This document shows positions 1 through 5,686 of a stretch of DNA of 7,035 nucleotides, piece by piece. Source of the DNA: Ruminiclostridium sp. (GTDB taxonomy: Bacteria; Bacillota_A; Clostridia; Oscillospirales; Ruminococcaceae); the NCBI GenBank assembly GCA_017550775.1, contig JAFZOA010000008.1, forward strand, positions 1-7,035. Reading direction: 5' to 3'. Both the position numbers and the translations under genes were made by a program. Positions within the stretch are counted from its first letter, which is position 1. Every line of letters begins with the position of its first letter. Under the pieces are notes generated by a model, which was not told where the DNA came from, made no database searches, and saw only the letters and a program-made list of their open reading frames with translations.

Positions 1-2
1 AT

Positions 3-50
3 CAGGCGCTTTCTGCTGAAATGGGAAAGTTGATACGGGATTGTACGTAA
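3..50 (+). CDS. C-terminal end of a second tyrosine recombinase copy (5' part outside the window)
   Basis: Reading from base 3 gives QALSAEMGKLIRDCT followed by TAA at 48-50. This equals the last 15 residues of the complete leftward recombinase at 432-1583, because it lies inside the inverted repeat. The codon before it would also match if the repeat continues past the edge. Only the tail is visible, so it cannot be said whether a whole second gene, a remnant or an artefact lies to the left. If real, two identical recombinase ends point at each other across a 243-bp spacer. Confidence 0.6.
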   Translation, partial: QALSAEMGKLIRDCT

Positions 51-73
51 ATTCACCCAGGATTGAACGTAAA
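38..73 (+). repeat. 14-bp direct repeat at the recombinase stop codon (mirror copy at 409-444)
   Basis: GGATTGTACGTAAA (38-51) and GGATTGAACGTAAA (60-73) differ at one base and start 22 bp apart, two helical turns. An inverted partial copy, GCGCACAATCC, follows at 76-86. The first copy includes the recombinase stop codon. The mirror-image set lies at 431-444, 409-422 and 396-406. Same-face repeats at the 3' end of a tyrosine recombinase gene are where attachment-site or arm-type recombinase binding sites are often found, but that role here is inferred. Confidence 0.5.
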
Positions 74-113
74 AAGCGCACAATCCGCTTGGTTGTGCGC
101 AACATAATCTTTT
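71..113 (-). terminator. Hairpin/terminator in left repeat arm
   Basis: Stem GCGCACAA (76-83) pairs perfectly with TTGTGCGC (93-100) around a 9-nt loop. On the minus strand the stem is followed by five T residues (complement of 71-75), giving a rho-independent terminator for leftward transcripts that have crossed the spacer. In the rightward direction it is followed only by a broken T-tract ending at 113, so it would act weakly there. Confidence 0.6.
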
Positions 114-381
114 AGTACGTAAGAGAGAAAAACTGCAAGCTTATGTATAAGCTGCACAGGAATATAACAATCGTATTGTTTGATTTGCACAAACTTTAAA
201 AATTTTTATATTTTCACTAAAGTTTCGGAGTTTTCTGACGATAAGATTAGTGTAAGCGGCAAACAAAGGTGCGCTTGAATAAAAGCCTTTGCTAATGCAG
301 GAATAGCTACCCTGTAACGCCACAGACACCAAAACACAAATCACAGATCATTATTAAACGTTCGTACTAAAAGATTATGTT

Positions 382-411
382 GCGCACAACCAAGCGGATT
401 GTGCGCTTTTT
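382..411 (+). terminator. Hairpin/terminator in right repeat arm
   Basis: Mirror image of the left-arm hairpin: stem 382-389 / 399-406 followed by TTTTT at 407-411 on the plus strand. It would stop rightward transcripts from the left recombinase copy after they cross the spacer. Each recombinase message would therefore end at the far arm, and the spacer would be transcribed from both sides. Confidence 0.6.
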
Positions 412-431
412 ACGTTCAATCCTGGGTGAAT

Positions 432-1583
432 TTACGTACAATCCCGTATCAACTTTCCCATTTCAGCAGAAAGCGCCTGATGATCGATATGTACATAATA
501 ATCGGCAGTTGTGCGGTAACTTGCGTGACCGATGATCTTCTGTAAGCGCTCGGGGCGCATACCGGCGGCTACAGACAATGAGGCGAAGGTATGGCGGGTG
601 CTATGCGGCGTAAGGTGACAGTGTTCGTGAAATACTATTGCGCCCTTATTGTCCAACTCCGCATTTATCATCCCAAGCCGGATAAGCGTTGCATAGAACA
701 CTCTTGCACGAAACGTATGTTCTGTCACCGGGAATAATCTCTCTCCAGGCGGCATGCTACGAACCCAGCCAGTCACAAAATCCCGTATCTCCGGAATGTT
801 AGCTGGGAACGGGACAATCCTGTCTTTTCCGGCATCCGTCTTGATACCGCCGGTTATATAACCGGCACGGAGATTTATGCTGCCAGTCGTGAGAGCTGTC
901 ATCTCACCGATACGGAATCCCATGTAGATCATTACAAGGATAGCCTGAACATTCCGGTCTCCGGAATGTCGCCAAAGCTCTGCTATTTGCGTTGTCGAAA
1001 AAGTCATCTTTTCCGTCTTTGAGATCTTCGGCAGCTTTATAAATTCTGCGTAGTTCTTATCAATCAGATCATTCTCCACTGCAAAACGGCAAAGAGCCTT
1101 CGAAAGTGCTTTTATCTCCCTTGAAACGCCGGCGCCGATATGCGCATTTACGATATTCTGAAAATGTATCGCCCGGGCTTCGCGTATCTTCATGCCTGCG
1201 ATAGGTTCAAAGTGTTTCCACACTGAGCGATAGCAGTCTGCGGTCTTCTTGCTGATCTGTTCAAAATGCGCCTCAGACCACATAGAATAAATATCCCCGA
1301 CTGTTGCATTGAACAAGTCGGGGCTGCCTTTATTTATGAATTCTTCGAGTACGCTTTCGGCTTTCTCCATTGTCGGATATGAGCCGAGGTACTTTCGTCC
1401 GCTTTTGCCTGCTGATATAGGCGCTCGGACGATAAACGGGTTTCGGTTCCGGCAGTCAACGCTGATAGTACCGGTTCCATGAGCGCGTTTGAATCGTACA
1501 GCTGATTGTTGCTGCTTGCAGCCGCAATAGCTGCAAAACAGCGAAGATTCGACAATTTCTTTTCTGCATTTGGGACATAACAT
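432..1583 (-). CDS. Zinc-ribbon tyrosine recombinase/integrase (phage or ICE integrase type)
   Basis: Site-specific DNA strand-exchange enzyme that cuts through a tyrosine nucleophile and integrates, excises or inverts DNA. Numbering uses the upstream ATG at 1592 (386 aa). The N-terminus is a zinc ribbon, CPKC (6-9) and CSYC (20-23). Residues about 30-75 resemble an arm-type DNA-binding domain, 95-190 the SAM-like core-binding domain, and 200-386 the catalytic domain. Catalytic residues visible are R227 (GFRIGE), K251 (GIKTDAGKD), H330 and R333 (TPHSTRH), H356 (IGHASY) and Y366 (ADYYVH), so the enzyme looks intact. AGGAG (complement of 1593-1597) abuts the ATG at 1592 but sits 9 nt from the ATG at 1583, so the latter (383 aa) is preferred. 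The 3' end lies inside the 119-bp inverted repeat. The target site and mobile element are unknown; a DNA inversion role is possible. Confidence 0.93.
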   Translation of the reverse strand: MLCPKCRKEIVESSLFCSYCGCKQQQSAVRFKRAHGTGTISVDCRNRNPFIVRAPISAGKSGRKYLGSYPTMEKAESVLEEFINKGSPDLFNATVGDIYSMWSEAHFEQISKKTADCYRSVWKHFEPIAGMKIREARAIHFQNIVNAHIGAGVSREIKALSKALCRFAVENDLIDKNYAEFIKLPKISKTEKMTFSTTQIAELWRHSGDRNVQAILVMIYMGFRIGEMTALTTGSINLRAGYITGGIKTDAGKDRIVPFPANIPEIRDFVTGWVRSMPPGERLFPVTEHTFRARVFYATLIRLGMINAELDNKGAIVFHEHCHLTPHSTRHTFASLSVAAGMRPERLQKIIGHASYRTTADYYVHIDHQALSAEMGKLIRDCT

Positions 1584-1593
1584 AGTAAACATC

Positions 1594-1627
1594 TCCTGTT
1601 AGTTAGTATTAACAACAGCCAACAGGA
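1594..1627 (-). promoter_or_regulatory. Alternative hairpins over the recombinase leader and ribosome binding site
   Basis: Two structures compete just upstream of the recombinase start. One pairs 1596-1605 with 1610-1618: nine base pairs with a single bulged A at 1601 and a 4-nt loop (1606-1609), next to the Shine-Dalgarno. The other pairs 1594-1600 with 1621-1627 (TCCTGTT/AACAGGA) and would hide most of the AGGAG. This could be an RNA switch on recombinase translation or, as DNA, an operator. The pairing is read by eye; the regulatory role is inferred. Confidence 0.35.
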
Positions 1628-1657
1628 TATAAATCCGTGATATTTTAATAAGTAGGC

Positions 1658-1686
1658 TTGAAATAGCGGTTTTGGTGTGATATAAT
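1658..1686 (+). promoter_or_regulatory. Strong sigma-70/SigA promoter, rightward
   Basis: TTGAAA (1658-1663), a 17-bp spacer, then TATAAT (1681-1686) preceded by GTGTGA. It is near-perfect consensus. Transcription would start near 1693, giving a leader of about 168 nt before the ribbon-helix-helix gene at 1861. The leader contains two copies of a 12-bp direct repeat. Confidence 0.7.
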
Positions 1687-1694
1687 AATAGCCA

Positions 1695-1802
1695 TTACCA
1701 TTCCTTAACGATCAAATATTCTTCAATATGCCTGTCAGCTTTTGTCACTAACAGTATATCACATACTCTATATGGTGTCAAACAGACTCTGTGTGACCGC
1801 AT
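1695..1802 (-). other. Possible 35-codon small ORF or gene remnant
   Basis: On the minus strand, ATG at 1802 opens 35 codons ending in TAA at 1695-1697. The product ends in ADRHIEEYLIVKEW, a mixed amphipathic composition that looks more like real protein than chance. There is no clear Shine-Dalgarno before the ATG, and a strong opposing promoter lies just downstream. It could be a leaderless or weakly translated small protein, the surviving end of a decayed gene, or chance. I do not recognise it. Confidence 0.25.
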
Positions 1803-1827
1803 ACAAATTAGCTGATATATGGTATCA
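1769..1827 (+). repeat. 12-bp direct repeat upstream of the ribbon-helix-helix gene (operator candidate)
   Basis: TATATGGTGTCA (1769-1780) and TATATGGTATCA (1816-1827) differ at one base and are 47 bp apart. The second copy lies in an imperfect palindrome, ATATGGTATCATAT, that may overlap a -10 element (TATCAT, 1823-1828). Arc-type repressors commonly bind paired short sites upstream of their own gene, so self-regulation is plausible but inferred. Confidence 0.35.
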
Positions 1828-1860
1828 TATTGACAGAATGAAGTTCAAGGAGATGTTAAT

Positions 1861-2052
1861 ATGGCGGTAATAAAATCACAGTTCACATTAAGACTCAATC
1901 TCACGGATCATGCAAAGATAAAGCGAATAGCGGAAGAAGAGAACCGATCTATCACAAATATGATAGAAACGCTTGTCAAGAAAGAAATAAGGCGATATGA
2001 AGAGGAGAACGGAGAGATTCAGCTGACAGATGAGGATCTTTCTTCGCTCTGA
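1861..2052 (+). CDS. Small Arc-like ribbon-helix-helix DNA-binding protein
   Basis: 63-residue protein with the layout of a MetJ/Arc ribbon-helix-helix repressor. A short beta strand (about residues 7-13, QFTLRLN) is followed by a helix (15-27, TDHAKIKRIAEEE), a turn at N28-R29-S30, and a second helix (31-48, ITNMIETLVKKEIRRYEE) with an acidic tail. Such proteins dimerise, insert the paired strand into the major groove, and act as transcriptional repressors or antitoxins. AAGGAG at 1847-1852 lies 8 nt before the ATG, so the start is secure. No toxin gene follows; the next gene is hsdM behind its own promoter. It is therefore more likely an autoregulator or a regulator of neighbouring genes than half of a standard toxin-antitoxin pair. 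The target is unknown. Confidence 0.8.
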   Translation: MAVIKSQFTLRLNLTDHAKIKRIAEEENRSITNMIETLVKKEIRRYEEENGEIQLTDEDLSSL

Positions 2053-2073
2053 GCATAGCACAGTATCAGAAAA

Positions 2074-2105
2074 AGCTCCCGCAGGCATTTCAGCTTGTGG
2101 GAGTT
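2074..2105 (+). terminator. Stem-loop after the ribbon-helix-helix gene
   Basis: CTCCCGCAGG (2076-2085) pairs with CTTGTGGGAG (2094-2103), two pairs being G-U, around an 8-nt loop. It stands 23 bp after the stop codon and before the hsdM promoter, where a terminator is expected. The following sequence (TTCCTGCATATTTAT) is only moderately T-rich, so termination may be partial. Confidence 0.45.
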
Positions 2106-2128
2106 CCTGCATATTTATAAAAGTACTC

Positions 2129-2157
2129 TTGAAACTGTCTTTCCTTTGTGATATAAT
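2129..2157 (+). promoter_or_regulatory. Promoter of hsdM-hsdS
   Basis: TTGAAA (2129-2134), a 17-bp spacer and TATAAT (2152-2157) preceded by TTTGTGA. This is nearly the same as the promoter at 1658-1686. The start point would be near 2164, leaving a short leader of about 23 nt that contains AAGGAAG (2173-2179), 7 nt before the GTG start of hsdM. Confidence 0.75.
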
Positions 2158-2186
2158 AACACAAAACCTATCAAGGAAGTGTTATT

Positions 2187-3623
2187 GTGGCAAAAAGGAA
2201 CAGCACAAGCGATCTTGAAAAGAAGATATGGGACGCCGCCTGTATAATGCGCGGACATATATCTGCCAGTGATTATCGTAAGGTCATAATCGGGATACTC
2301 TTTCTGAAATCCCTGTCCTTCGGAGATACGGATATATCTGTACCGCCGAGAGCCGAATGGGACTATATCGTCTCGGAAGAAGACTCGGACAAGATTGGAG
2401 AAAAGCTGAATTCTGCTATCATATCCATTGAAAATGCCAATCCAGCATTATCCTATGTTTTACCGCGAAATTATGCTGACGGCACGCTTGATAACGCGAT
2501 ATTATGGGACGTGGTTAAGCTGTTCGATGATATTAAGCTTGACAGAGCAGGCTATGGCAGAGATTACCTCGGCAGAATGTATGAAAACTGTATTGCCGAA
2601 TTTGCCGCATACGAAGGTAAGAAGGGCGGCGAATACTTTACCCCGCCGAGTATTGTCAAAACTATTGTTTCGATATTGCAGCTGCATGGAGACTGCTCGA
2701 TTTATGACCCGTGCTGCGGAACCGGCGGTATGTTTGCACAATCTGTAGATTATCTCAAAACAAATCACGAGGACATTTCACATATACGAATATATGGACA
2801 GGAAGCCAATGCCGACACATGGAAAATGGCAAAGATGAACATGGTAATACATGGATTGACCGCTGATCTCGGTAATAAAAATGCCGACACCTTTACCAAT
2901 GACCTACATCCGGATCTGAAAGCGGATTTTGTGCTTGCAAATCCGCCGTTCAATTACAATTACTGGTCACAAGAAAAACTTCTGGATGACAAACGTTGGA
3001 TATATGGACTGCCGAGCAGATCAAACGCCAATTACGCATGGCTTCAGCACTGTATATATCACCTGAATGAACGCGGCAGAATGGGTATAGTACTGTCAAA
3101 CGGAGCTTCTTCGGAGAAAAATCTCGGTGTCGGGGATATACTGCGGAAGATCATTGAAGATGATATTGTCGAGGGTATCATCTCAATGCCGTCCAATCTG
3201 TTTTACAGCATACCTTTTCCGGTAACGATATGGATAATAAACAAGGACAAGGAACAGCCCGGCAAAACGCTTTTTGTCGAAGCAAAGGATATGGGGACAA
3301 AAGTAATCAAGAGTCACCGTGAGCTTACGGAAGAAAACATACAGCTCATTGCAGACGCATTTGAGCAATTCCGTCACGACAGTCTTGATGATAAGCCCGG
3401 CTTCTGTAATGTAGCAACGACCGAGATGATAGCTGCCAATAACTTTGACCTTAACATTGGTAATTATATCACGACAAATACCGATACCATTTCAGATGAA
3501 GAATTCAGGGAGCGCATGACCGGACTTGCAAATGAATGGTATTCGCTTGAAAAGCAGACCGCAGGTATTCATGACAGAATAATCGGGAGCTTCTCAAAAT
3601 TAGGGATAGATGTACTAAAATGA
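2187..3623 (+). CDS. hsdM: Type I restriction-modification DNA methyltransferase subunit HsdM (N6-adenine)
   Basis: Methylates adenine in the bipartite site chosen by HsdS, using S-adenosylmethionine; two HsdM join one HsdS as M2S. The 478-aa product has the usual family length. An N-terminal helical domain (about 8-45, SDLEKKIWDAACIMRG onward) is followed by the family motif GEYFTP (148-153), SAM-binding motif I DPCCGTGG (174-181) and catalytic motif IV NPPF (252-255). The C-terminal part ends with DLNIGNYI (421-428), leading to the HsdS contact region. The start is GTG, with AAGGAAG 7 nt upstream. The gene runs into hsdS through an ATGA overlap. No hsdR lies upstream or downstream in this window, so the pair may act as a solitary methylase or use a nuclease subunit encoded elsewhere. 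Confidence 0.96.
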   Translation: MAKRNSTSDLEKKIWDAACIMRGHISASDYRKVIIGILFLKSLSFGDTDISVPPRAEWDYIVSEEDSDKIGEKLNSAIISIENANPALSYVLPRNYADGTLDNAILWDVVKLFDDIKLDRAGYGRDYLGRMYENCIAEFAAYEGKKGGEYFTPPSIVKTIVSILQLHGDCSIYDPCCGTGGMFAQSVDYLKTNHEDISHIRIYGQEANADTWKMAKMNMVIHGLTADLGNKNADTFTNDLHPDLKADFVLANPPFNYNYWSQEKLLDDKRWIYGLPSRSNANYAWLQHCIYHLNERGRMGIVLSNGASSEKNLGVGDILRKIIEDDIVEGIISMPSNLFYSIPFPVTIWIINKDKEQPGKTLFVEAKDMGTKVIKSHRELTEENIQLIADAFEQFRHDSLDDKPGFCNVATTEMIAANNFDLNIGNYITTNTDTISDEEFRERMTGLANEWYSLEKQTAGIHDRIIGSFSKLGIDVLK

Positions 3624-4750
3624 AGATAAAAGACCTCGGAACTATTATAAAAGGCAGAACGCCCCCGACCGGAGCGCAGGAATACTGGAATGGTGATATC
3701 CCATTTGTCACAACAAAAGACCTCCAATCGGGCAAGTATATCCTCTCGACAGAACGAAGCCTGTCTCATAAAGGCTTACTGCTATACCCTAAGAACATTC
3801 TCCCACAGGGCGCTGTTTGTGTTTCCTGCACCGGTAATTTAGGCTATGTCGGAATAACCACAAAGCCATGTATGACGAACCAACAGATACTTGCTATAGT
3901 CCCCGACGATAATAATGATCCCGAATACATATATTATCTGATGAAAAGTATGTGGCAGTATTTTAAGCAGATCGAAGGGCATTCGACTGTCACATCTCAG
4001 ATAAGCAAGGAAAAGTTTTCGGATATTGAGATTAATATTCCGGAATTGTCTGAGCAGCATGATATCGCAGCCACGTTAAGCGCATTTGATGAATTACTTG
4101 ATTTAAACTCGCAAAAGGCAAATAATCTGACCGAGCAACTTAAGCTCATCTATGAGCATTATGTATCAGGTTCACATGAGATGATTCCTTTAGGCAAATT
4201 ATGCACTATAAAATACGGCACATACCAGCTTGACCAAAGCGATAACAGTTTTGACGGAGGAGATATAAAGTGGTTATGCACTCAGGATATCACAGGGACT
4301 TTTGTTACCAATACAAGCAGATACATCACTAAAGAAGCCCTTTCCGATTCAAAAGGAAAGCAGGATCTGATACCGGCAGGAACAATAGTTGTGTCAATTG
4401 TTGGAACTATAGGTCGAACCGCAATTACGACAGGACCGATGTGTATAAATGCGGCAATAGCATATGTTATTCCCAAGAATAGTAAAATCAAGGAGTTCAT
4501 TTATACATATCTTCTCTGCCAATATGAGTATCTTAACAAAATTGCAACAGGGAGCGTTCTTAAGCGCATAAACATTAACACGCTTAAGTTGCTTCCCGTG
4601 CCGATCCTTTCTGATGAACAGTACGAAAACATTATCGACATTATTGACCCATATTTCCTGAACCTGCGTCAGATACATGATGAAAATATCGTTATAACTC
4701 AGGCTCGGGATATTGCAATAAAGAAATTGTTTGAGAACACGTTACTTTAA
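3620..4750 (+). CDS. hsdS: Type I restriction-modification specificity subunit HsdS
   Basis: DNA-recognition subunit that selects the two half-sites of the methylation target. The 376 residues form the standard two-half architecture: target recognition domain 1 at about 1-145 (GDIPFVTTKDL at 25-35, VSCTGNLGYVGIT at 68-80); a helical spacer at about 143-183 (SEQHDIAATLSAFDELLDLN onward); target recognition domain 2 at about 188-330 (GDIKWLCTQDI at 214-224, VSIVGTIGRTAIT at 258-270); and a second helical repeat from about 331 to the end. The two halves align with each other, as expected of HsdS. ATG overlaps the hsdM stop in ATGA and lacks a well-placed Shine-Dalgarno, so translation is probably coupled to hsdM. 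Only one hsdS is present and no partial copies are seen, so shuffling by the nearby recombinase is not supported. Confidence 0.95.
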   Translation: MKIKDLGTIIKGRTPPTGAQEYWNGDIPFVTTKDLQSGKYILSTERSLSHKGLLLYPKNILPQGAVCVSCTGNLGYVGITTKPCMTNQQILAIVPDDNNDPEYIYYLMKSMWQYFKQIEGHSTVTSQISKEKFSDIEINIPELSEQHDIAATLSAFDELLDLNSQKANNLTEQLKLIYEHYVSGSHEMIPLGKLCTIKYGTYQLDQSDNSFDGGDIKWLCTQDITGTFVTNTSRYITKEALSDSKGKQDLIPAGTIVVSIVGTIGRTAITTGPMCINAAIAYVIPKNSKIKEFIYTYLLCQYEYLNKIATGSVLKRININTLKLLPVPILSDEQYENIIDIIDPYFLNLRQIHDENIVITQARDIAIKKLFENTLL

Positions 4751-4770
4751 AAGATTTCTCTGTAACCATC

Positions 4771-4799
4771 TTGATTTCGCCGCTGATTTGTGGTATAAT
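4771..4799 (+). promoter_or_regulatory. Promoter of the rpn nuclease gene
   Basis: TTGATT (4771-4776), a 17-bp spacer and TATAAT (4794-4799) preceded by TTTGTGG, closely matching the promoters at 1658 and 2129. Transcription would begin near 4806. The nuclease can therefore be expressed apart from hsdMS, and no start codon upstream of about 4806 can be used from this promoter. Confidence 0.7.
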
Positions 4800-4830
4800 A
4801 ATAAAAAACAGGGGATTAGAGGTGACAGTG

Positions 4831-5646
4831 TTGGACATAAGGATACTGACTCCGGAAGAACAGCATGAACGCGATCTACAGCAGTTAAAGGCTTATCGCC
4901 CCATAGACGATGACTTCATGCGGGAGCTTTTCAGAAAGAATCTGCCGCTTGCGCAGTTCGTCCTGCGCATTATCACCGGCATTGAAGATCTTGTATTGAC
5001 CGATGAAGAAACACAGTATGATATGAAACGACTGGTCGGCGCGCGTTCAATATGTCTCGATGTATTTGGGACGGATAGCCAAAACCGGAAATTCAATCTT
5101 GAAGTTCAGCGAGCAGACAGTGGTGCAAGACCCAAAAGAGCACGGTATCACAGCTCGGCGATGGACGTTGAATTTCTTGATAAGAATCAGGATTTTGAGG
5201 ATCTACCGATAACATATACGATATTCATTACCGAGAATGATGTGTTTAATACCGGTAATCCCATTTATCCTATCGAAAGGATAAACATGGCGACCGGAAA
5301 GACTTTTGACGATGATGAGCATATTATTTATGTAAACGGCGCTTATGTCGGAGATTCCGACCTTGGCAAGCTCGTACATGATTTCAGGTGCAGCAATGCC
5401 GATGATATGTATTTTGATATTTTAGCGGAAAGAACACGGTATTTCAAGGAAGACCCGAAAGGAGTGAGCTATATGTGCAAGCTAATGGAAGATAGAGTAA
5501 AAGAGAATAGACTTATGGAAAAAGCTCAGATAGCAATAAATCTCATATTACTTGGTAGTATATCAATGGAAGATATAGCTAAAGCTACCGGTTTAACACT
5601 TAAAGATGTTTTAGAACTTAGAGAGCAGGTCAATACTCCAGCTTGA
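4831..5646 (+). CDS. Rpn-family PD-(D/E)XK nuclease / putative transposase (PDDEXK_2 type)
   Basis: Members of this family are DNA endonucleases first called recombination-promoting nucleases; in E. coli, Rpn proteins are toxic DNases linked to phage defence. From the TTG at 4831 the protein is 271 aa and begins MDIRILTPEEQ. The nuclease core spans about 25-185 with D77 (CLDVFG) and E91-V-Q93 (FNLEVQR); ExQ rather than ExK is usual in this family. A C-terminal helical tail (215-271) carries a helix-turn-helix-like segment (MEDIAKATGLTLKDV, 246-260). TTG is preferred because GAGGTGA (4819-4825) sits 5 nt upstream. GTG at 4828 or 4822 are alternatives, and the frame extends open to 4771, but that lies inside the promoter. 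The last 57 codons have their own start signals (5473). It is the third gene after hsdMS, in the place where hsdR might be expected, but with a separate promoter. Confidence 0.88.
   Translation: MDIRILTPEEQHERDLQQLKAYRPIDDDFMRELFRKNLPLAQFVLRIITGIEDLVLTDEETQYDMKRLVGARSICLDVFGTDSQNRKFNLEVQRADSGARPKRARYHSSAMDVEFLDKNQDFEDLPITYTIFITENDVFNTGNPIYPIERINMATGKTFDDDEHIIYVNGAYVGDSDLGKLVHDFRCSNADDMYFDILAERTRYFKEDPKGVSYMCKLMEDRVKENRLMEKAQIAINLILLGSISMEDIAKATGLTLKDVLELREQVNTPA
5458..5475 (+). promoter_or_regulatory. Internal ribosome binding site and ATG within the rpn gene
   Basis: AAAGGAG (5458-5464) lies 8 nt before an in-frame ATG (5473-5475). It is one of the best Shine-Dalgarno/spacing combinations in the window, clearly better than those of the full-length nuclease, and sits exactly at the border between nuclease core and C-terminal tail. 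Confidence 0.65.
5473..5646 (+). CDS. Predicted intragenic small protein: C-terminal domain of the Rpn nuclease (RpnS-like inhibitor)
   Basis: Starting at the internal ATG gives a 57-residue protein, MCKLMEDRVK to REQVNTPA, identical to residues 215-271 of the nuclease. In E. coli, Rpn genes are known to make such short C-terminal products (RpnS), which bind the full-length enzyme and block its toxicity. Evidence here is the strong ribosome binding site (AAAGGAG, 8-nt spacing) and the fact that the standalone gene at 5687-5860 copies this segment from its ATG to its stop. From about 5473 the codons also look AT-richer than the nuclease core. Role as antitoxin is inferred by analogy; this nuclease belongs to a different subfamily from E. 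coli RpnA, so conservation of the mechanism is unproven. Confidence 0.6.
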   Translation: MCKLMEDRVKENRLMEKAQIAINLILLGSISMEDIAKATGLTLKDVLELREQVNTPA

Positions 5647-5686
5647 TAGCACGGTCTCATATTGCGTATAGGAGAATGGCAGTAAT

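Larger units (their letters stand above)
1..481. repeat. Large perfect inverted repeat: arms 1-119 and 363-481, spacer 120-362
   Basis: Bases 1-119 are the exact reverse complement of 363-481 (paired positions sum to 482); I found no mismatch. The left arm reaches the window edge, so the true repeat may be longer. Each arm carries the last codons of a tyrosine recombinase, its stop codon, a 14-bp direct repeat and a GC-rich hairpin. The 243-bp AT-rich spacer has no convincing gene: its only sizeable frame (leftward, 141-344) starts with GTG, has no ribosome binding site and resembles nothing I recognise. The spacer holds a small hairpin at 138-153 (AGCTTAT, GT, ATAAGCT) and only weak promoter-like sequence (TTGCAC at 185-190, TATTTT at 209-214). 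Possible explanations are two convergent recombinase copies, an invertible segment, or a fold-back artefact. Confidence 0.95.

Noticed and set aside
76..100. CRISPR-like palindromic repeat
   Set aside because: The hairpin occurs only twice, once per inverted arm, with no regular spacers; it is a terminator-type stem inside the large inverted repeat.
141..344. 67-codon minus-strand ORF in the inverted-repeat spacer
   Set aside because: GTG start without Shine-Dalgarno, no recognisable composition or motif, in an AT-rich spacer; best explained by chance.
1861..2052. Antitoxin of a classical two-gene toxin-antitoxin pair
   Set aside because: No toxin ORF follows or precedes it; the next genes are hsdM behind a separate promoter and the divergent recombinase.
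2030..2218. 62-codon plus-strand ORF between the ribbon-helix-helix gene and hsdM
   Set aside because: It overlaps the end of one gene, the stem-loop, the hsdM promoter and the hsdM start in another frame, and has no ribosome binding site.
3620..4750. Phase-variable hsdS shuffling by the nearby tyrosine recombinase
   Set aside because: There is one complete hsdS, no inverted partial hsdS copies and no inverted repeats seen within it. The recombinase is more than 2 kb away with two genes between.
4771..4830. Longer Rpn start at 4771 (291 aa)
   Set aside because: That TTG is the -35 element of the gene's own promoter. The added residues (MISPLICGIIIKNRGLEVTV) do not look like family sequence, and GAGGTGA supports a start at 4831.
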